Shown in pieces: positions 37,388 to 46,897 of a stretch of 49,577 nt of DNA. Within the stretch, counting starts at the first letter, position 1. Each line of letters begins with the position of its first letter. The position numbers were made by a program, and so were the translations under genes. Location of the stretch: NCBI GenBank assembly GCA_949746675.1, contig CATKDT010000049.1, positions 65,214 through 114,790 of the forward strand, given 5' to 3'. The notes under the pieces were generated by a model. It searched no databases. It saw only the letters and a list, made by a program, of their open reading frames with translations, and had not been told where the DNA came from. Source of the DNA: an uncultured Clostridia bacterium. GTDB lineage: Bacteria; Bacillota; Clostridia; TANB77; CAG-508.

Positions 37388-39655
37388 TTAATTTATACCT
37401 TTCATTGATAACTTAACTTTTTGTTTTACTGTATCAATGTCTATAACTTTTACCTTTACTATATCTCCTATTGATACCACTTGAGATGGATTTTTAACAA
37501 ATTTATCACTCATTTCTGATATATGAACTAATCCATCATGTTTTACTCCAACATCAACAAATGCCCCAAAATCAGTAATATTTCTAACTGTTCCTGTTAG
37601 TATTTGTCCTACTTTTAAGTCTTCAAATTTAAGTACATCTGAACGAAGTATAGGCTTTGGCATATCTTCTCTAACATCTCTTCCTGGTTTTGATAATTCA
37701 CCTATAATATCATTTAAAGTAATTTCTCCGATTTCTAGTTCTTCAGCAGTTTTCTTTACATCAATTTTAGACAATTTTTCTTTTAATTCTGAAAGTTTTT
37801 CTTTATCTAATAAGTCTTCTTTTTTATATCCTAAAGACTTTAATAACATTTCTGTTTGTTTGTAACTCTCAGGATGGACTGCTGTAATTTCCAGTGGATT
37901 TTTTCCATTAGGTATTCTAATAAATCCTGAACATTGCTCAAATGCTGATTTTCCTAATTTAGGAACTTTTAGTAATTCTTTTCTTTCAGTATACTTTCCA
38001 TTTTCTTCTCTATACTTTACAATGTTTTTAGCAACTCCTGAGTTTATTCCAGCTACATATGATAATAGTGATGGTGTTGCAGTATTAATATCAACTCCAA
38101 CTTCATTAACAGCGTCTTCTACTACATTTGCTAAGCTTTCTCCTAGTTTCTTTTGGTCAACATCATGTTGGTATTGACCTATTCCTATTGCTTTTGGGTC
38201 TATTTTTACAAGTTCAGCAAGTGGGTCTTGCAGACGTCTTGCAATCGATATTGCTCCCCTTAACGATACATTAAGGTCTGGATATTCTTCTGTTGCAAGT
38301 TTTGACGCTGAATATACTGATGCTCCAGCTTCTGATACTATTGAATAATATACATCTTTATTCGTTTTTTCTTTGTATTCTTTTATAGTATCTGATATAA
38401 ATTGTTCTGATTCTCTTGATGCTGTACCATTTCCAATAGCTACCATATTAATGTTGTATTTATCAAACATTTCAATAATCTTCTTTTTAGAACCTTCAAC
38501 ATCATTTTGTGGTTCTGTTGGATACACCACTCCTGTTCCTAATACTTTTCCTGTTTCATCTATTATTGCTAGCTTGCATCCTGTTCTATATGCTGGGTCA
38601 AATCCTAAAACTGTTAATCCCTTTAAAGGTGCTCCTAATAATAATTGCTTTGCATTTTTACCAAATACTTTAATTGCCTGTGTATCTGCTTTTTCTGTAA
38701 GGTCTGCACGTATCTCTCTATCAACAGATGGCTCTATCAATCTTCTAAAACTATCCTTTATTGCTTGAAATAATAATATTTCTCTTGTTGTGTCTGCTTT
38801 AATTTCATCAACTTTTATATCATAATATTGTTTTAGATTGTTTGTAAAATTATAATCTTTTATAACATTCTTAGATATTATGTAAATTATCTTATCTTCA
38901 TTCTTTGTAATCTTTACTTTTAAGAATTCTTCTTTTTCTCCTCTGTTTATTGCTAAAATTCTATGACTTGGTATTGTTGATATCTTTTCTTGAAACTCAT
39001 AATACATATTATAAGTAGTATTTTCTTCTGGCTTCTCAGCTGTTGTTTCAATTACACCTTCTCTATAATATATCTTCTTTATTGATTTTCTAAATTCTGT
39101 GTCATCTGATATTTGCTCTGCTATAATATCCTTTGCTCCATTTAATGCGTCTTCTGGTGTTTCAACAACCAATTCTTTTCTTGCTTTTTCGTCTAGTTTT
39201 TCATCTATTTGATCAATTGTTTTTATGTAATTTTTTGCTAATTCATATATTGAGGATTTATCTTGTTGCTCTAATATATTTTGTGCTAATGGTTCTAATC
39301 CTCTTGCTTTTGCAACTGTTCCTCTAGTTTTCTTTTTTTGTTTATAAGGTCTATAAATATCTTCAACTTCTGCTAAAGTCTTAGCATTCTCAAGGCTTAC
39401 AACTATCTCATCAGTGAGTTTTCCCTGATTTTCAATTGAAGTTTTAACTTCTTCTATTCTTTTTTCAAGATTTCGTAAATATGTAAGTCTTTCATCTAAT
39501 TCTCTAAGTGTTTCATCACTTAAGTTACCTGTTACTTCTTTCCTGTATCTTGCAATGAATGGAATTGTATTTCCTTCATCTATTAATTCTACTGTTTTTT
39601 GTACTTGATTTTCTCTTACATTTAATTCTTCTGCAATTTGTTTAATTATGTTCAT
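37388..39655 (-). CDS. tex: Tex-like S1 RNA-binding transcription accessory protein
   Basis: TIPFIARYRKEVTGNLSDETLRELDERLTYLRNLEKR, VLGFDPAYRTGCKLAIID, C-terminal S1 (GQILTGTVRNITDFGAFVDVGVKHDGLVHISEMSD). Confidence 0.96.
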   Translation of the reverse strand: MNIIKQIAEELNVRENQVQKTVELIDEGNTIPFIARYRKEVTGNLSDETLRELDERLTYLRNLEKRIEEVKTSIENQGKLTDEIVVSLENAKTLAEVEDIYRPYKQKKKTRGTVAKARGLEPLAQNILEQQDKSSIYELAKNYIKTIDQIDEKLDEKARKELVVETPEDALNGAKDIIAEQISDDTEFRKSIKKIYYREGVIETTAEKPEENTTYNMYYEFQEKISTIPSHRILAINRGEKEEFLKVKITKNEDKIIYIISKNVIKDYNFTNNLKQYYDIKVDEIKADTTREILLFQAIKDSFRRLIEPSVDREIRADLTEKADTQAIKVFGKNAKQLLLGAPLKGLTVLGFDPAYRTGCKLAIIDETGKVLGTGVVYPTEPQNDVEGSKKKIIEMFDKYNINMVAIGNGTASRESEQFISDTIKEYKEKTNKDVYYSIVSEAGASVYSASKLATEEYPDLNVSLRGAISIARRLQDPLAELVKIDPKAIGIGQYQHDVDQKKLGESLANVVEDAVNEVGVDINTATPSLLSYVAGINSGVAKNIVKYREENGKYTERKELLKVPKLGKSAFEQCSGFIRIPNGKNPLEITAVHPESYKQTEMLLKSLGYKKEDLLDKEKLSELKEKLSKIDVKKTAEELEIGEITLNDIIGELSKPGRDVREDMPKPILRSDVLKFEDLKVGQILTGTVRNITDFGAFVDVGVKHDGLVHISEMSDKFVKNPSQVVSIGDIVKVKVIDIDTVKQKVKLSMKGIN

Positions 39656-39692
39656 TTTATTTCTCCCTCACGCATTTTTGTTAATTCTCTAT

Positions 39693-39719
39693 AAAAGAAG
39701 ACTATGTAAAGTCTTCTTT
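39693..39719 (-). terminator. Intrinsic terminator
   Basis: AAAGAAGACT ATGTAA AGTCTTCTTT directly 3' of 39730 ORF. Confidence 0.65.
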
Positions 39720-39729
39720 GTATTCTTTA

Positions 39730-40797
39730 TCATCTGTCATCTTTATCTCCAGCACGTCTGTCTTCTTTTATCTTAGATAGTCTATCTTTAAGTTCTGTAA
39801 CTGCTGTATATTCTTCATCTGAATATTCTATCTTGTATTTATTTTTTGGGTCTTTTGTTTGTACAATGCTTCCAATATATCCATTATTATTTACCATATT
39901 TATATTTTCAGGACTAATTAATTGTTCAAAAAATATTTTTCTATATTGTTCATCTCCTTCTATTTTCATTATATCTAGACCATAGGTAAATACTTCAGCT
40001 TGTACATCCCTTGTTTGAACAAGGTATTCATCAATGTCAGTTCCAATCATAAATGATGTTTTGTAAAACATTCTTCCTACTCTTGTTAATTGTACTTTTC
40101 TTCCTTGATAATTAAATTTATAATTTCTTCTCCTATCTGTGCTATATCTTCCATATTTTATTTCTTTTTTTCCTGTATTTTTATTAGTAAGTAATAAGTC
40201 TGGTTTATTTAACTTTGCAAAACTAACTGCCATTTTAGGATTTGTGTCTCCTGTTTTTGTTAGGTGCTCTTTTTGTCTTTGTGTTGTTCCTGATTTTGTA
40301 CCTTCATTTGGCTGTCCGAGTTGTGCTTCCTGTCCAGCTAATGCCTTTACTTCTTCTATTGGAATAATATTATCAGCGTGTCCTGTTTGAGGAGTTGCTT
40401 GCACATGTTGCCTTGTTTCAGGTGTTGTTTGCCCAGCTTGCACAGTACTTCCTTTAGGTTGTTCTACTTCTAAGTGTTGAATTACTCCCATTTTTTCCAT
40501 TTCTTCTAGTAGTCTTTTTTCTCTTTTATTTGTTCGTAATTCAATATATAGTTCCTTATTTTCTATCATATGATTTCCTACAAAATCAGCAAATTGCATT
40601 TCTTGCATCGCTTTTTTCATTCCAACTTTTTTAGCAGTTTCGCTTTTAAATATAAATTCTTTTATGTTTTCTTTGTTCTCTCTTAATTTCGAGTCTGTTT
40701 TATCCATATTTTGCATTATAGTCATTGCACACATTCTTATAATTCTTCTTCTTTGCTCATCTGATATTTCATCATATATGAAATCAAATCTATTCAT
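39730..40797 (-). CDS. Uncharacterised protein co-oriented with the ART-like gene
   Basis: 355-aa ORF; helical N-terminus, TQ/G-rich linker, globular C-terminus; 54-nt gap from the upstream ART ORF. Confidence 0.75.
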   Translation of the reverse strand: MNRFDFIYDEISDEQRRRIIRMCAMTIMQNMDKTDSKLRENKENIKEFIFKSETAKKVGMKKAMQEMQFADFVGNHMIENKELYIELRTNKREKRLLEEMEKMGVIQHLEVEQPKGSTVQAGQTTPETRQHVQATPQTGHADNIIPIEEVKALAGQEAQLGQPNEGTKSGTTQRQKEHLTKTGDTNPKMAVSFAKLNKPDLLLTNKNTGKKEIKYGRYSTDRRRNYKFNYQGRKVQLTRVGRMFYKTSFMIGTDIDEYLVQTRDVQAEVFTYGLDIMKIEGDEQYRKIFFEQLISPENINMVNNNGYIGSIVQTKDPKNKYKIEYSDEEYTAVTELKDRLSKIKEDRRAGDKDDR

Positions 40798-40851
40798 TTA
40801 ATTTTACCTTTCGCTTTATTATGATAAGCTTAAATTGTAGCTTTATAATCT

Positions 40852-42837
40852 CTATTGCCATAAATCTACTGTATCATCTCTTGTTTTATCTGGTGTTTTA
40901 GTAGGTCCTTCATCAGCATCAATGTTATGAACAATATCAATTAATCTTTGTTTGAATATTTCAGTTGCTGGTTTTGTAGGTGGTTGTAATTGTGCTTTCC
41001 AATCTTTTCCATCTATATTGCTTACTTGAGTTTGTAATTGTGAATTTTGAACTTGTAAATATTCCATTTCACCTTTTATTTTTCCAAATAATCTAAATCC
41101 TTTCTTAGGAACTGCTGGTAAATTTTGTCGCTGATGCTCTTCAATCTTAGGTTTTGCACGCTGCTGTATTTCTCCATCCGAGATTGGATTTCCGCTTGTA
41201 GTTCTAAACTCTCTTCTCATTGCATTATATAATTTTCCAATCTCTGGTGTGTAATTTCCTCCTAATTCTGTTTGTGAAAATGCATACATTTCTGCTAGCA
41301 TATCATGTATACTATAATAGCTTTTTGCTTCTGGTTTTGTTCTTGATATTAATTGCATCTGTAAATCTATATTTTGTAATCGCATTTGACGTAATTGTGA
41401 TTTTCCTGTTATTCCATCAAATATACTTGCTTTTTCATCTTTTATTCTGATACTTTGTTGTTGTAAAAGAGTTAATTTTGTTTTTTTCATTAAGTCGTCC
41501 ATCTTAAAATATAAATCTCTTTTTATTGTATCTTCTGCTTGTACACTATATATTTCTGTAACTTCTTTTAATGTGTTAGCTATTTGCATACTAGCATCTA
41601 TTCCAGCTATCCTTCTTGCATATTGACTTTCCTTTTCTTTTGTTTGTTCAACTGTGCTATCTTCTGCAATTTGTACTTTTTCAAGTCCTCTTCCTGCTGC
41701 CTTTATTAAACTATTAACACTTGTAACAGATGCTCCTAATTGCTGTTCTATTGACCCTGATACTCCTAAACCAAATCTACTTGCAAACTCTCTATATGTT
41801 TTTTCTGTTGCTAATAATTGTTGGTAGGTTGCTTGTATCTCTTGAGGTATCCTTCCTGATGTTTGTAATGCTCCATCTATTTTTAATTTAAAATCAAGAA
41901 TTGCCCCTAGTCTTTCTTCTTCTTTTTTCTGTGCTTCAGCATCTTTTCTTTTTTGTTCTCGATCTTGCTCTACTGCATCTCTTGCTTCATCAATTTCTTT
42001 TTCTTTTTCTCTGCACATTCCTTGTAATAGACCACTTAATTTGTTTTTGTAATCATATGTTCTTTTCCATACTTCATAACTCTCTTTATCAGCTTTATCT
42101 AGTTCTTGTCCTATATATGTTCTCTCTTCATCATCAGTTGTTCTTTGTAATCTTTCTTTTAAAATCTCTACTCTATCTGCTAGACTAACATAGTTTTTCA
42201 TATCAGTTACATTTTGTTCAAATCCATCTAAAACTTGGGTCATAAGGCTATCTATTTCTTCTTGAGATTTTTCTTGTAATTCTCCTTTTTCAATAGATAC
42301 ACCATAATATTCATATCCATCCCATCTGCTTACAAACCTGTTATCTTTGATTTTTGTAAATGGTGCTATTATAAGTTCTTGTTCATCTGCTCCTGATATT
42401 GCTTCTTTATAGTCATCTGCATACAAATGAGGCACTCCATCTCCTATACTAATTCTAACTAATGCAGCGTCTCCATATTCACAAAATCTTTTTGCAATAT
42501 TTTCATCCATACTTGTTGATAGGAATTGCTTGCTACTTCCTGTCAGTGCTCTTGCTCTTCTAGTACTAGTTCCACGTACTAATCCTCTTCTTCCTTTACT
42601 GTTTGCTGACTCTTTATACATTAGTGAATAAATATCTACAAATGTTTTTATATTTTGTTGTAAATCCTCTCTACTTTCGTCTAAAAGCCAACCTCTTCTA
42701 TTTAATTCACAATATGCTATTGGATCCAAGTCACTTAATAAATTAATACTTGTATGTGCAAATCCAAAATAATGCTGTGCAGCTTTTTTCTCAGCTTCTG
42801 TTACTTTTAATTTCTCATATGCTTCATTTATATCCAT
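40852..42837 (-). CDS. ADP-ribosyltransferase-like (R-S-E) N-terminal domain with long coiled-coil C-terminus
   Basis: HYFGFAHTSINLLSDLD, GLVRGTS (Arg motif), QFLSTSMDENIAKRF (STS motif), GADEQELIIAPFTKI (ExE motif); ~450-aa Glu/Lys/Gln-rich helical tail. Confidence 0.75.
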   Translation of the reverse strand: MDINEAYEKLKVTEAEKKAAQHYFGFAHTSINLLSDLDPIAYCELNRRGWLLDESREDLQQNIKTFVDIYSLMYKESANSKGRRGLVRGTSTRRARALTGSSKQFLSTSMDENIAKRFCEYGDAALVRISIGDGVPHLYADDYKEAISGADEQELIIAPFTKIKDNRFVSRWDGYEYYGVSIEKGELQEKSQEEIDSLMTQVLDGFEQNVTDMKNYVSLADRVEILKERLQRTTDDEERTYIGQELDKADKESYEVWKRTYDYKNKLSGLLQGMCREKEKEIDEARDAVEQDREQKRKDAEAQKKEEERLGAILDFKLKIDGALQTSGRIPQEIQATYQQLLATEKTYREFASRFGLGVSGSIEQQLGASVTSVNSLIKAAGRGLEKVQIAEDSTVEQTKEKESQYARRIAGIDASMQIANTLKEVTEIYSVQAEDTIKRDLYFKMDDLMKKTKLTLLQQQSIRIKDEKASIFDGITGKSQLRQMRLQNIDLQMQLISRTKPEAKSYYSIHDMLAEMYAFSQTELGGNYTPEIGKLYNAMRREFRTTSGNPISDGEIQQRAKPKIEEHQRQNLPAVPKKGFRLFGKIKGEMEYLQVQNSQLQTQVSNIDGKDWKAQLQPPTKPATEIFKQRLIDIVHNIDADEGPTKTPDKTRDDTVDLWQ

Positions 42838-42867
42838 TTCTTTTGTCCTCTCTTGTTTATTACTCGT

Positions 42868-42896
42868 ATTATATCATTAGGATTTCAAAACAGCAA
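42868..42896 (-). promoter_or_regulatory. Promoter of the ART-like operon
   Basis: Minus strand TTGCTG - 17 nt - TATAAT. Confidence 0.6.
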
Positions 42897-42920
42897 TAGT
42901 ATTTTTAACTTTATATACAA

Positions 42921-42957
42921 AAAAATTAAATGCCTATTATCTAGGCACTTAATTGTT
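42921..42957 (-). terminator. Intrinsic terminator
   Basis: TTAAgTGCCTA...TAGGCAtTTAA then T-rich on the minus strand. Confidence 0.65.
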
Positions 42958-42959
42958 TA

Positions 42960-43634
42960 TTATTTGGCTGTTCCAATATAAAGTAATGAAGAAAGTTTTG
43001 AAATTGGCATTGTTTGTAACCATACTGTTCCTGGTCCTTCTAGAGTTGTTAAGAATAGGCCTTCTCCACCAAATAATATATTTTTCATTCCTTTTACTGT
43101 TGTTATATCCAATTTAACATTTTCAGTCATTGCTGCAACATATCCATTGTCAACTTTCATCTTTTCTCCCGCTGCTAATTCTTTTTTTACAACAGCTCCG
43201 TCTATTTCTAAAAATACTTTTCCTGGTCCTGTTATTTTTTGCATAATGAAGCCTTCTCCACCAAAGAAGCCTGCTCCTAACTTTTTACGGAATTGCATTT
43301 TTATATCAACTGATGCGTCTGAACATAGGAAAGCTCTCTTTTGTGCTACAATTGTTTCTCCTTCTTTTAAATCCATTTCTAATATTTGTCCTGGAAATGA
43401 TGAAGCAAATGCTATCTCAGCATCATCCTTTTCAGCTGTATATAGGTTCATAAATATTGATTCTCCTGCAAATGCTCTTCCTATACCTTTCATTAGTCCA
43501 CCATTTGTTGAAGTTTTCATTGCTATTCCTTCATCCATCCAGCTCATTTGTCCATTTTCAGTTAATACTGTTTCTCCTTTTTGTAATTTACAGATTACTG
43601 CTGGTAATGTATCCCCAATAATTTTTGTATTCAT
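42960..43634 (-). CDS. AIM24/TIGR00266-family protein
   Basis: LQKGETVLTENGQMSWMD, FLCSDASVDIKMQFRKKLGAGFFGGEGFIMQKITGPGKVFLEIDG. Confidence 0.9.
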   Translation of the reverse strand: MNTKIIGDTLPAVICKLQKGETVLTENGQMSWMDEGIAMKTSTNGGLMKGIGRAFAGESIFMNLYTAEKDDAEIAFASSFPGQILEMDLKEGETIVAQKRAFLCSDASVDIKMQFRKKLGAGFFGGEGFIMQKITGPGKVFLEIDGAVVKKELAAGEKMKVDNGYVAAMTENVKLDITTVKGMKNILFGGEGLFLTTLEGPGTVWLQTMPISKLSSLLYIGTAK

Positions 43635-43733
43635 TTTGGTATCCTCCTAAAATTATTTTCCGAAAACATTATATTATATTTTATGTAGTTTTTCAATATT
43701 TTTCGTAAAATTTTTGCGCTTCTCATATAAAAA

Positions 43734-43766
43734 TATGAAACCTACATTATTGGTAGATTTCATATC
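43734..43766 (-). terminator. Intrinsic terminator
   Basis: Minus strand ATGAAATCTAC CAATAAT GTAGGTTTCAT ATTTTTAT. Confidence 0.7.
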
Positions 43767-43772
43767 CATTTA

Positions 43773-44390
43773 TTATTGTCTTTGTGTATTATTGCCTTGA
43801 TTATTATTTCTCATTGCAAAGCATCTTTTTTCCATAAGCAAATCTTGCACGTTTCTTAATGCTTCACCAAATCTTTGGAAATGGACTATTTCCCTTTGTC
43901 TTAAATATCGTAATACATCCACAACATCTGGATCATCTCTACATAAGTCTATTAAGTTTTCGTATGTGGCTTGAGCCTTCTTTTCAGCGCTTAAATCTTC
44001 TTGTAGATTAGTTATTGGATTTCCTTTAGCCGCAATAGCTAATGTGCTTAATGGAAATCCTGCCGCTGCTTGAGGATAAACATCTACACCATGGTCAGTG
44101 TAATATGCTCCAAGTCCAGCATTTTCAATATCCTGAATTGAAGCATCTCTTGTAAGTTGATGAACTAATGCTCCTACCATTTCAAGGTGAGAAAGTTCCT
44201 CCGTGCCTATATCGTTAAGAACAGCTTTTGTTCTTGCATCTGGCATTGCAAATTTTTGTGATATATATCTTAAAGAAGCTTCAATTTCTCCATCAGGTCC
44301 ACCATATTGGCTTATAATGTATTTTGCCAATCTTGGATTTTTATTTTTAATATTAATTGGATATTGAAGCATTTTGCTATAATTCCACAT
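43773..44390 (-). CDS. cotJC: Manganese catalase-like spore coat protein CotJC
   Basis: MWNYSKMLQYPINIKNKNPRLAKYIISQYGGPDGEIEASLRYISQKF, IGTEELSHLEMVGALVHQL, REIVHFQRFGEAL. Confidence 0.92.
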   Translation of the reverse strand: MWNYSKMLQYPINIKNKNPRLAKYIISQYGGPDGEIEASLRYISQKFAMPDARTKAVLNDIGTEELSHLEMVGALVHQLTRDASIQDIENAGLGAYYTDHGVDVYPQAAAGFPLSTLAIAAKGNPITNLQEDLSAEKKAQATYENLIDLCRDDPDVVDVLRYLRQREIVHFQRFGEALRNVQDLLMEKRCFAMRNNNQGNNTQRQ

Positions 44391-44471
44391 CTAACTTCTT
44401 CCTCCTTCCCAAGGCCACCCTTGGTTCAGGTTGGGAAATGTATAACTCATTTTTACTTTATTTTATCACTT

Positions 44472-46076
44472 TTATCCCGATATATTAAATTTATACTTTA
44501 TGCTTATGTTTCTATCATCAATTATTATCTTATCTATTAGTTTAAATATTAAACTTCTATTATCATCAGTAATTTCATTAAAAGATAATACTTGTTTCAT
44601 TATTTCTTTAATGCTGTCTGTTTCTATATTCTTTTCTACTCTTATATTTTCTTTTTTCTTATGCAATACTTCTAAATTATCCATACATTCTTTTTTTTGT
44701 TTCTCATACTTTTTCATTAATTCTGAAAAAGTATCTAATGATATTATTCCATTAACTTTATCTTCATATAAATTACTTATAATTTTAGATATGCTTTCTT
44801 CCTTCTTTTCCAAAAATAATATATCTTTTTTAGAAGCTTCACTTTCACTTTTATTTAAATTGCTAAAATCCAAATCACTCATATGTAAATACTTCTCTAT
44901 GTTATTTCTTAATGATTCTGTTACTTTTTGAATCAACTCTTCTTCGTGTAAATGAATACTACTGCAATATGCATTTCCATACTTTTTGTAACTTGCACAT
45001 ACACATCTTGAAAATTTTCCATGATTCAAATTATAAGTAATTCTACTTCCACATTTACAAAATACTAAGCCTGTTAATAAATGTCTCTTCCTGTTATAAA
45101 AATTCCATTCATTAGCTTTTTTTTCTAACATTTCTTGTACAGTTTCAAATGTATTTCTATCTATAATAGCTGGATGATGGTTTTTAATTATTATCTGTTC
45201 TTTTTCTGAAACTTTTACTGTTTTCTTTACTTTATAATTTACCTTTGTATATTTTAATTGTACTAAATCACCTGCATAAATTCTATCTCGTAAAATTTTA
45301 CTAATAACTGTTTGATTCCATTTATAAGTAAAATTTTTATTAGGATTGTAATAATTAGTGTTTTCATTTTTATACTTTAATGGTGTAATAATATTCCTTT
45401 CATTAAGATAATCTGCTATTTGTTTTTTTCCTTTTCCTTGTTTATATAAATTAAAGATTAGTTTTACAATATCTGCAACATTTTCATCAATTAAAATATT
45501 ATTCTTATCATTCACATCTTTCTTATATCCATATGGTAAAAACGATTTAATACACTCTCCATCTATTGCTTTTGTAAAAATTGCTGTTCGTACTTTATTT
45601 GATATATCTTTTGCATACATATCATTAATTACAGACTTAAATGGTGTCATATCATTGTTTGAGTTCTTTTTGTCAAATGTGTCTATATTATCATTTACTG
45701 CAATATATCTTACATTTTTTGATGGAAAATACCTTTCTATATAATTGCCAGTTTCTATATAATCTCTTCCAAGTCTCGACAAGTCTTTTGTTATTACCAA
45801 ATTAATTTTACCTTTTTCAATGTCTTCTTTCATTCTTTGGAAATCTGGTCTGTCAAAGTTAGTCCCTGTGTAACCATCATCTTTATAAATATCTACTAAG
45901 ATCCAGCCCTTATTTTCTACAACTTTTCTCAAAAAATTAATCTGATTTTCTATACTTTCTGATTGTCCATTACCTTTTTCATCTTTCTCATCTTCTCTGG
46001 ATAATCTTACATAAATTGCTACTCTCCATATAATCTCATTTAGTACATTGAAATAGCTATCATATAACTCCTTCAC
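44472..46076 (-). CDS. Large serine recombinase (resolvase / recombinase / zinc ribbon / coiled coil)
   Basis: AIYVRLSREDEKDEKGNGQSESIENQINFLR, VITKDLSRLGRDYIETGNYIERYFP, LTGLVFCKCGSRITYN; GTG start with AGGAGG. Confidence 0.95.
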   Translation of the reverse strand: MKELYDSYFNVLNEIIWRVAIYVRLSREDEKDEKGNGQSESIENQINFLRKVVENKGWILVDIYKDDGYTGTNFDRPDFQRMKEDIEKGKINLVITKDLSRLGRDYIETGNYIERYFPSKNVRYIAVNDNIDTFDKKNSNNDMTPFKSVINDMYAKDISNKVRTAIFTKAIDGECIKSFLPYGYKKDVNDKNNILIDENVADIVKLIFNLYKQGKGKKQIADYLNERNIITPLKYKNENTNYYNPNKNFTYKWNQTVISKILRDRIYAGDLVQLKYTKVNYKVKKTVKVSEKEQIIIKNHHPAIIDRNTFETVQEMLEKKANEWNFYNRKRHLLTGLVFCKCGSRITYNLNHGKFSRCVCASYKKYGNAYCSSIHLHEEELIQKVTESLRNNIEKYLHMSDLDFSNLNKSESEASKKDILFLEKKEESISKIISNLYEDKVNGIISLDTFSELMKKYEKQKKECMDNLEVLHKKKENIRVEKNIETDSIKEIMKQVLSFNEITDDNRSLIFKLIDKIIIDDRNISIKYKFNISG

Positions 46077-46112
46077 TTTTTCCTCCTTCCTTTGAGTTAT
46101 AATAACTACTTC

Positions 46113-46250
46113 TTATCTACAATAATATTCTACCTTTTCTTTTTCACTTTTGCAATATAAAAAAGAATTATTTTCATTAAGCCATTCTTGGATTATTTGA
46201 AATAATTCTTTCCCATCTTCTGTATAAGATTCTTTTACTTTTTCATCCAA
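46113..46250 (-). CDS. Small protein of unknown function (45 aa, TTG start)
   Basis: Not in ORF track; SD AGAGGTGATTTAAT before TTG; (M)DEKVKESYTEDGKELFQIIQEWLNENNSFLYCKSEKEKVEYYCR. Confidence 0.5.
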   Translation of the reverse strand: MDEKVKESYTEDGKELFQIIQEWLNENNSFLYCKSEKEKVEYYCR

Positions 46251-46352
46251 ATTAAATCACCTCTACTAAATATATACTTATTTTTTTTATTTATTCATTT
46301 CTTTTACACATAAAGAATTAATTTTACTTTTCAGGTTTATTGCTTTTAGTTA

Positions 46353-46538
46353 TTAAACAATTTCAATTTTATAAGTAAACTTTGGCTTTGAATCAAATGT
46401 CTCTTCTAATACTTCATTACTAGCGTTCTCTAGTAATTTTTTTATATCTTCTTTAGCTTGTTTCATATTTACTTGCTCATGTTCCATTATTGTTGTTTTA
46501 GTCATTTTTATTGTTATTCTATACTTTTTTCTATTCAT
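46353..46538 (-). CDS. Small protein of unknown function
   Basis: 61-aa ORF with SD GGAAAAAT; charged, no recognised family. Confidence 0.5.
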   Translation of the reverse strand: MNRKKYRITIKMTKTTIMEHEQVNMKQAKEDIKKLLENASNEVLEETFDSKPKFTYKIEIV

Positions 46539-46577
46539 ATTTTTCCTTTCACTTAAAAATTATATTGCTTTACTTTA

Positions 46578-46806
46578 ATTCATTGAATGACGCTTGGCTA
46601 AAATCGTTCCTCAGAAATTCCATCTCCCTATCCTATAGAACTACCCTCAATGTGTGCGGCCTTTTAAAACTCAAACTATGACTGGGTAGGAGTATTATTA
46701 TTCACTTAATTTATCATCGCCCTGCTAATTGCCAATTAGCATTTAAGTTTTATGGCTCTGTTTCCATAAATTTAACTAGCTCAAACTAAGAGTTTATTCA
46801 ATGAAT
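46578..46806 (-). ncRNA. Candidate structured non-coding RNA within the mobile element
   Basis: Bracketed by ATTCATTGAAT/ATTCAATGAAT; inner stems GCTAATT/AATTAGC, CTACCC/GGGTAG, TTTATGG/CCATAAA; no ORF; higher GC than flanks. Confidence 0.5.
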
Positions 46807-46897
46807 GTTATTCAATTTTCAATGTTCTATAATTAAAAATAAGTGAAGAGTTTTATTCCCCTCACTTATTTGGTCAAAAAATGCCGTTTTGTCCCCC

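Noticed and set aside
44385-46076. sigK-skin-like interruption of cotJC by a serine recombinase element
   Set aside because: CotJC appears complete at its N-terminus, so the gene is not split; only proximity remains
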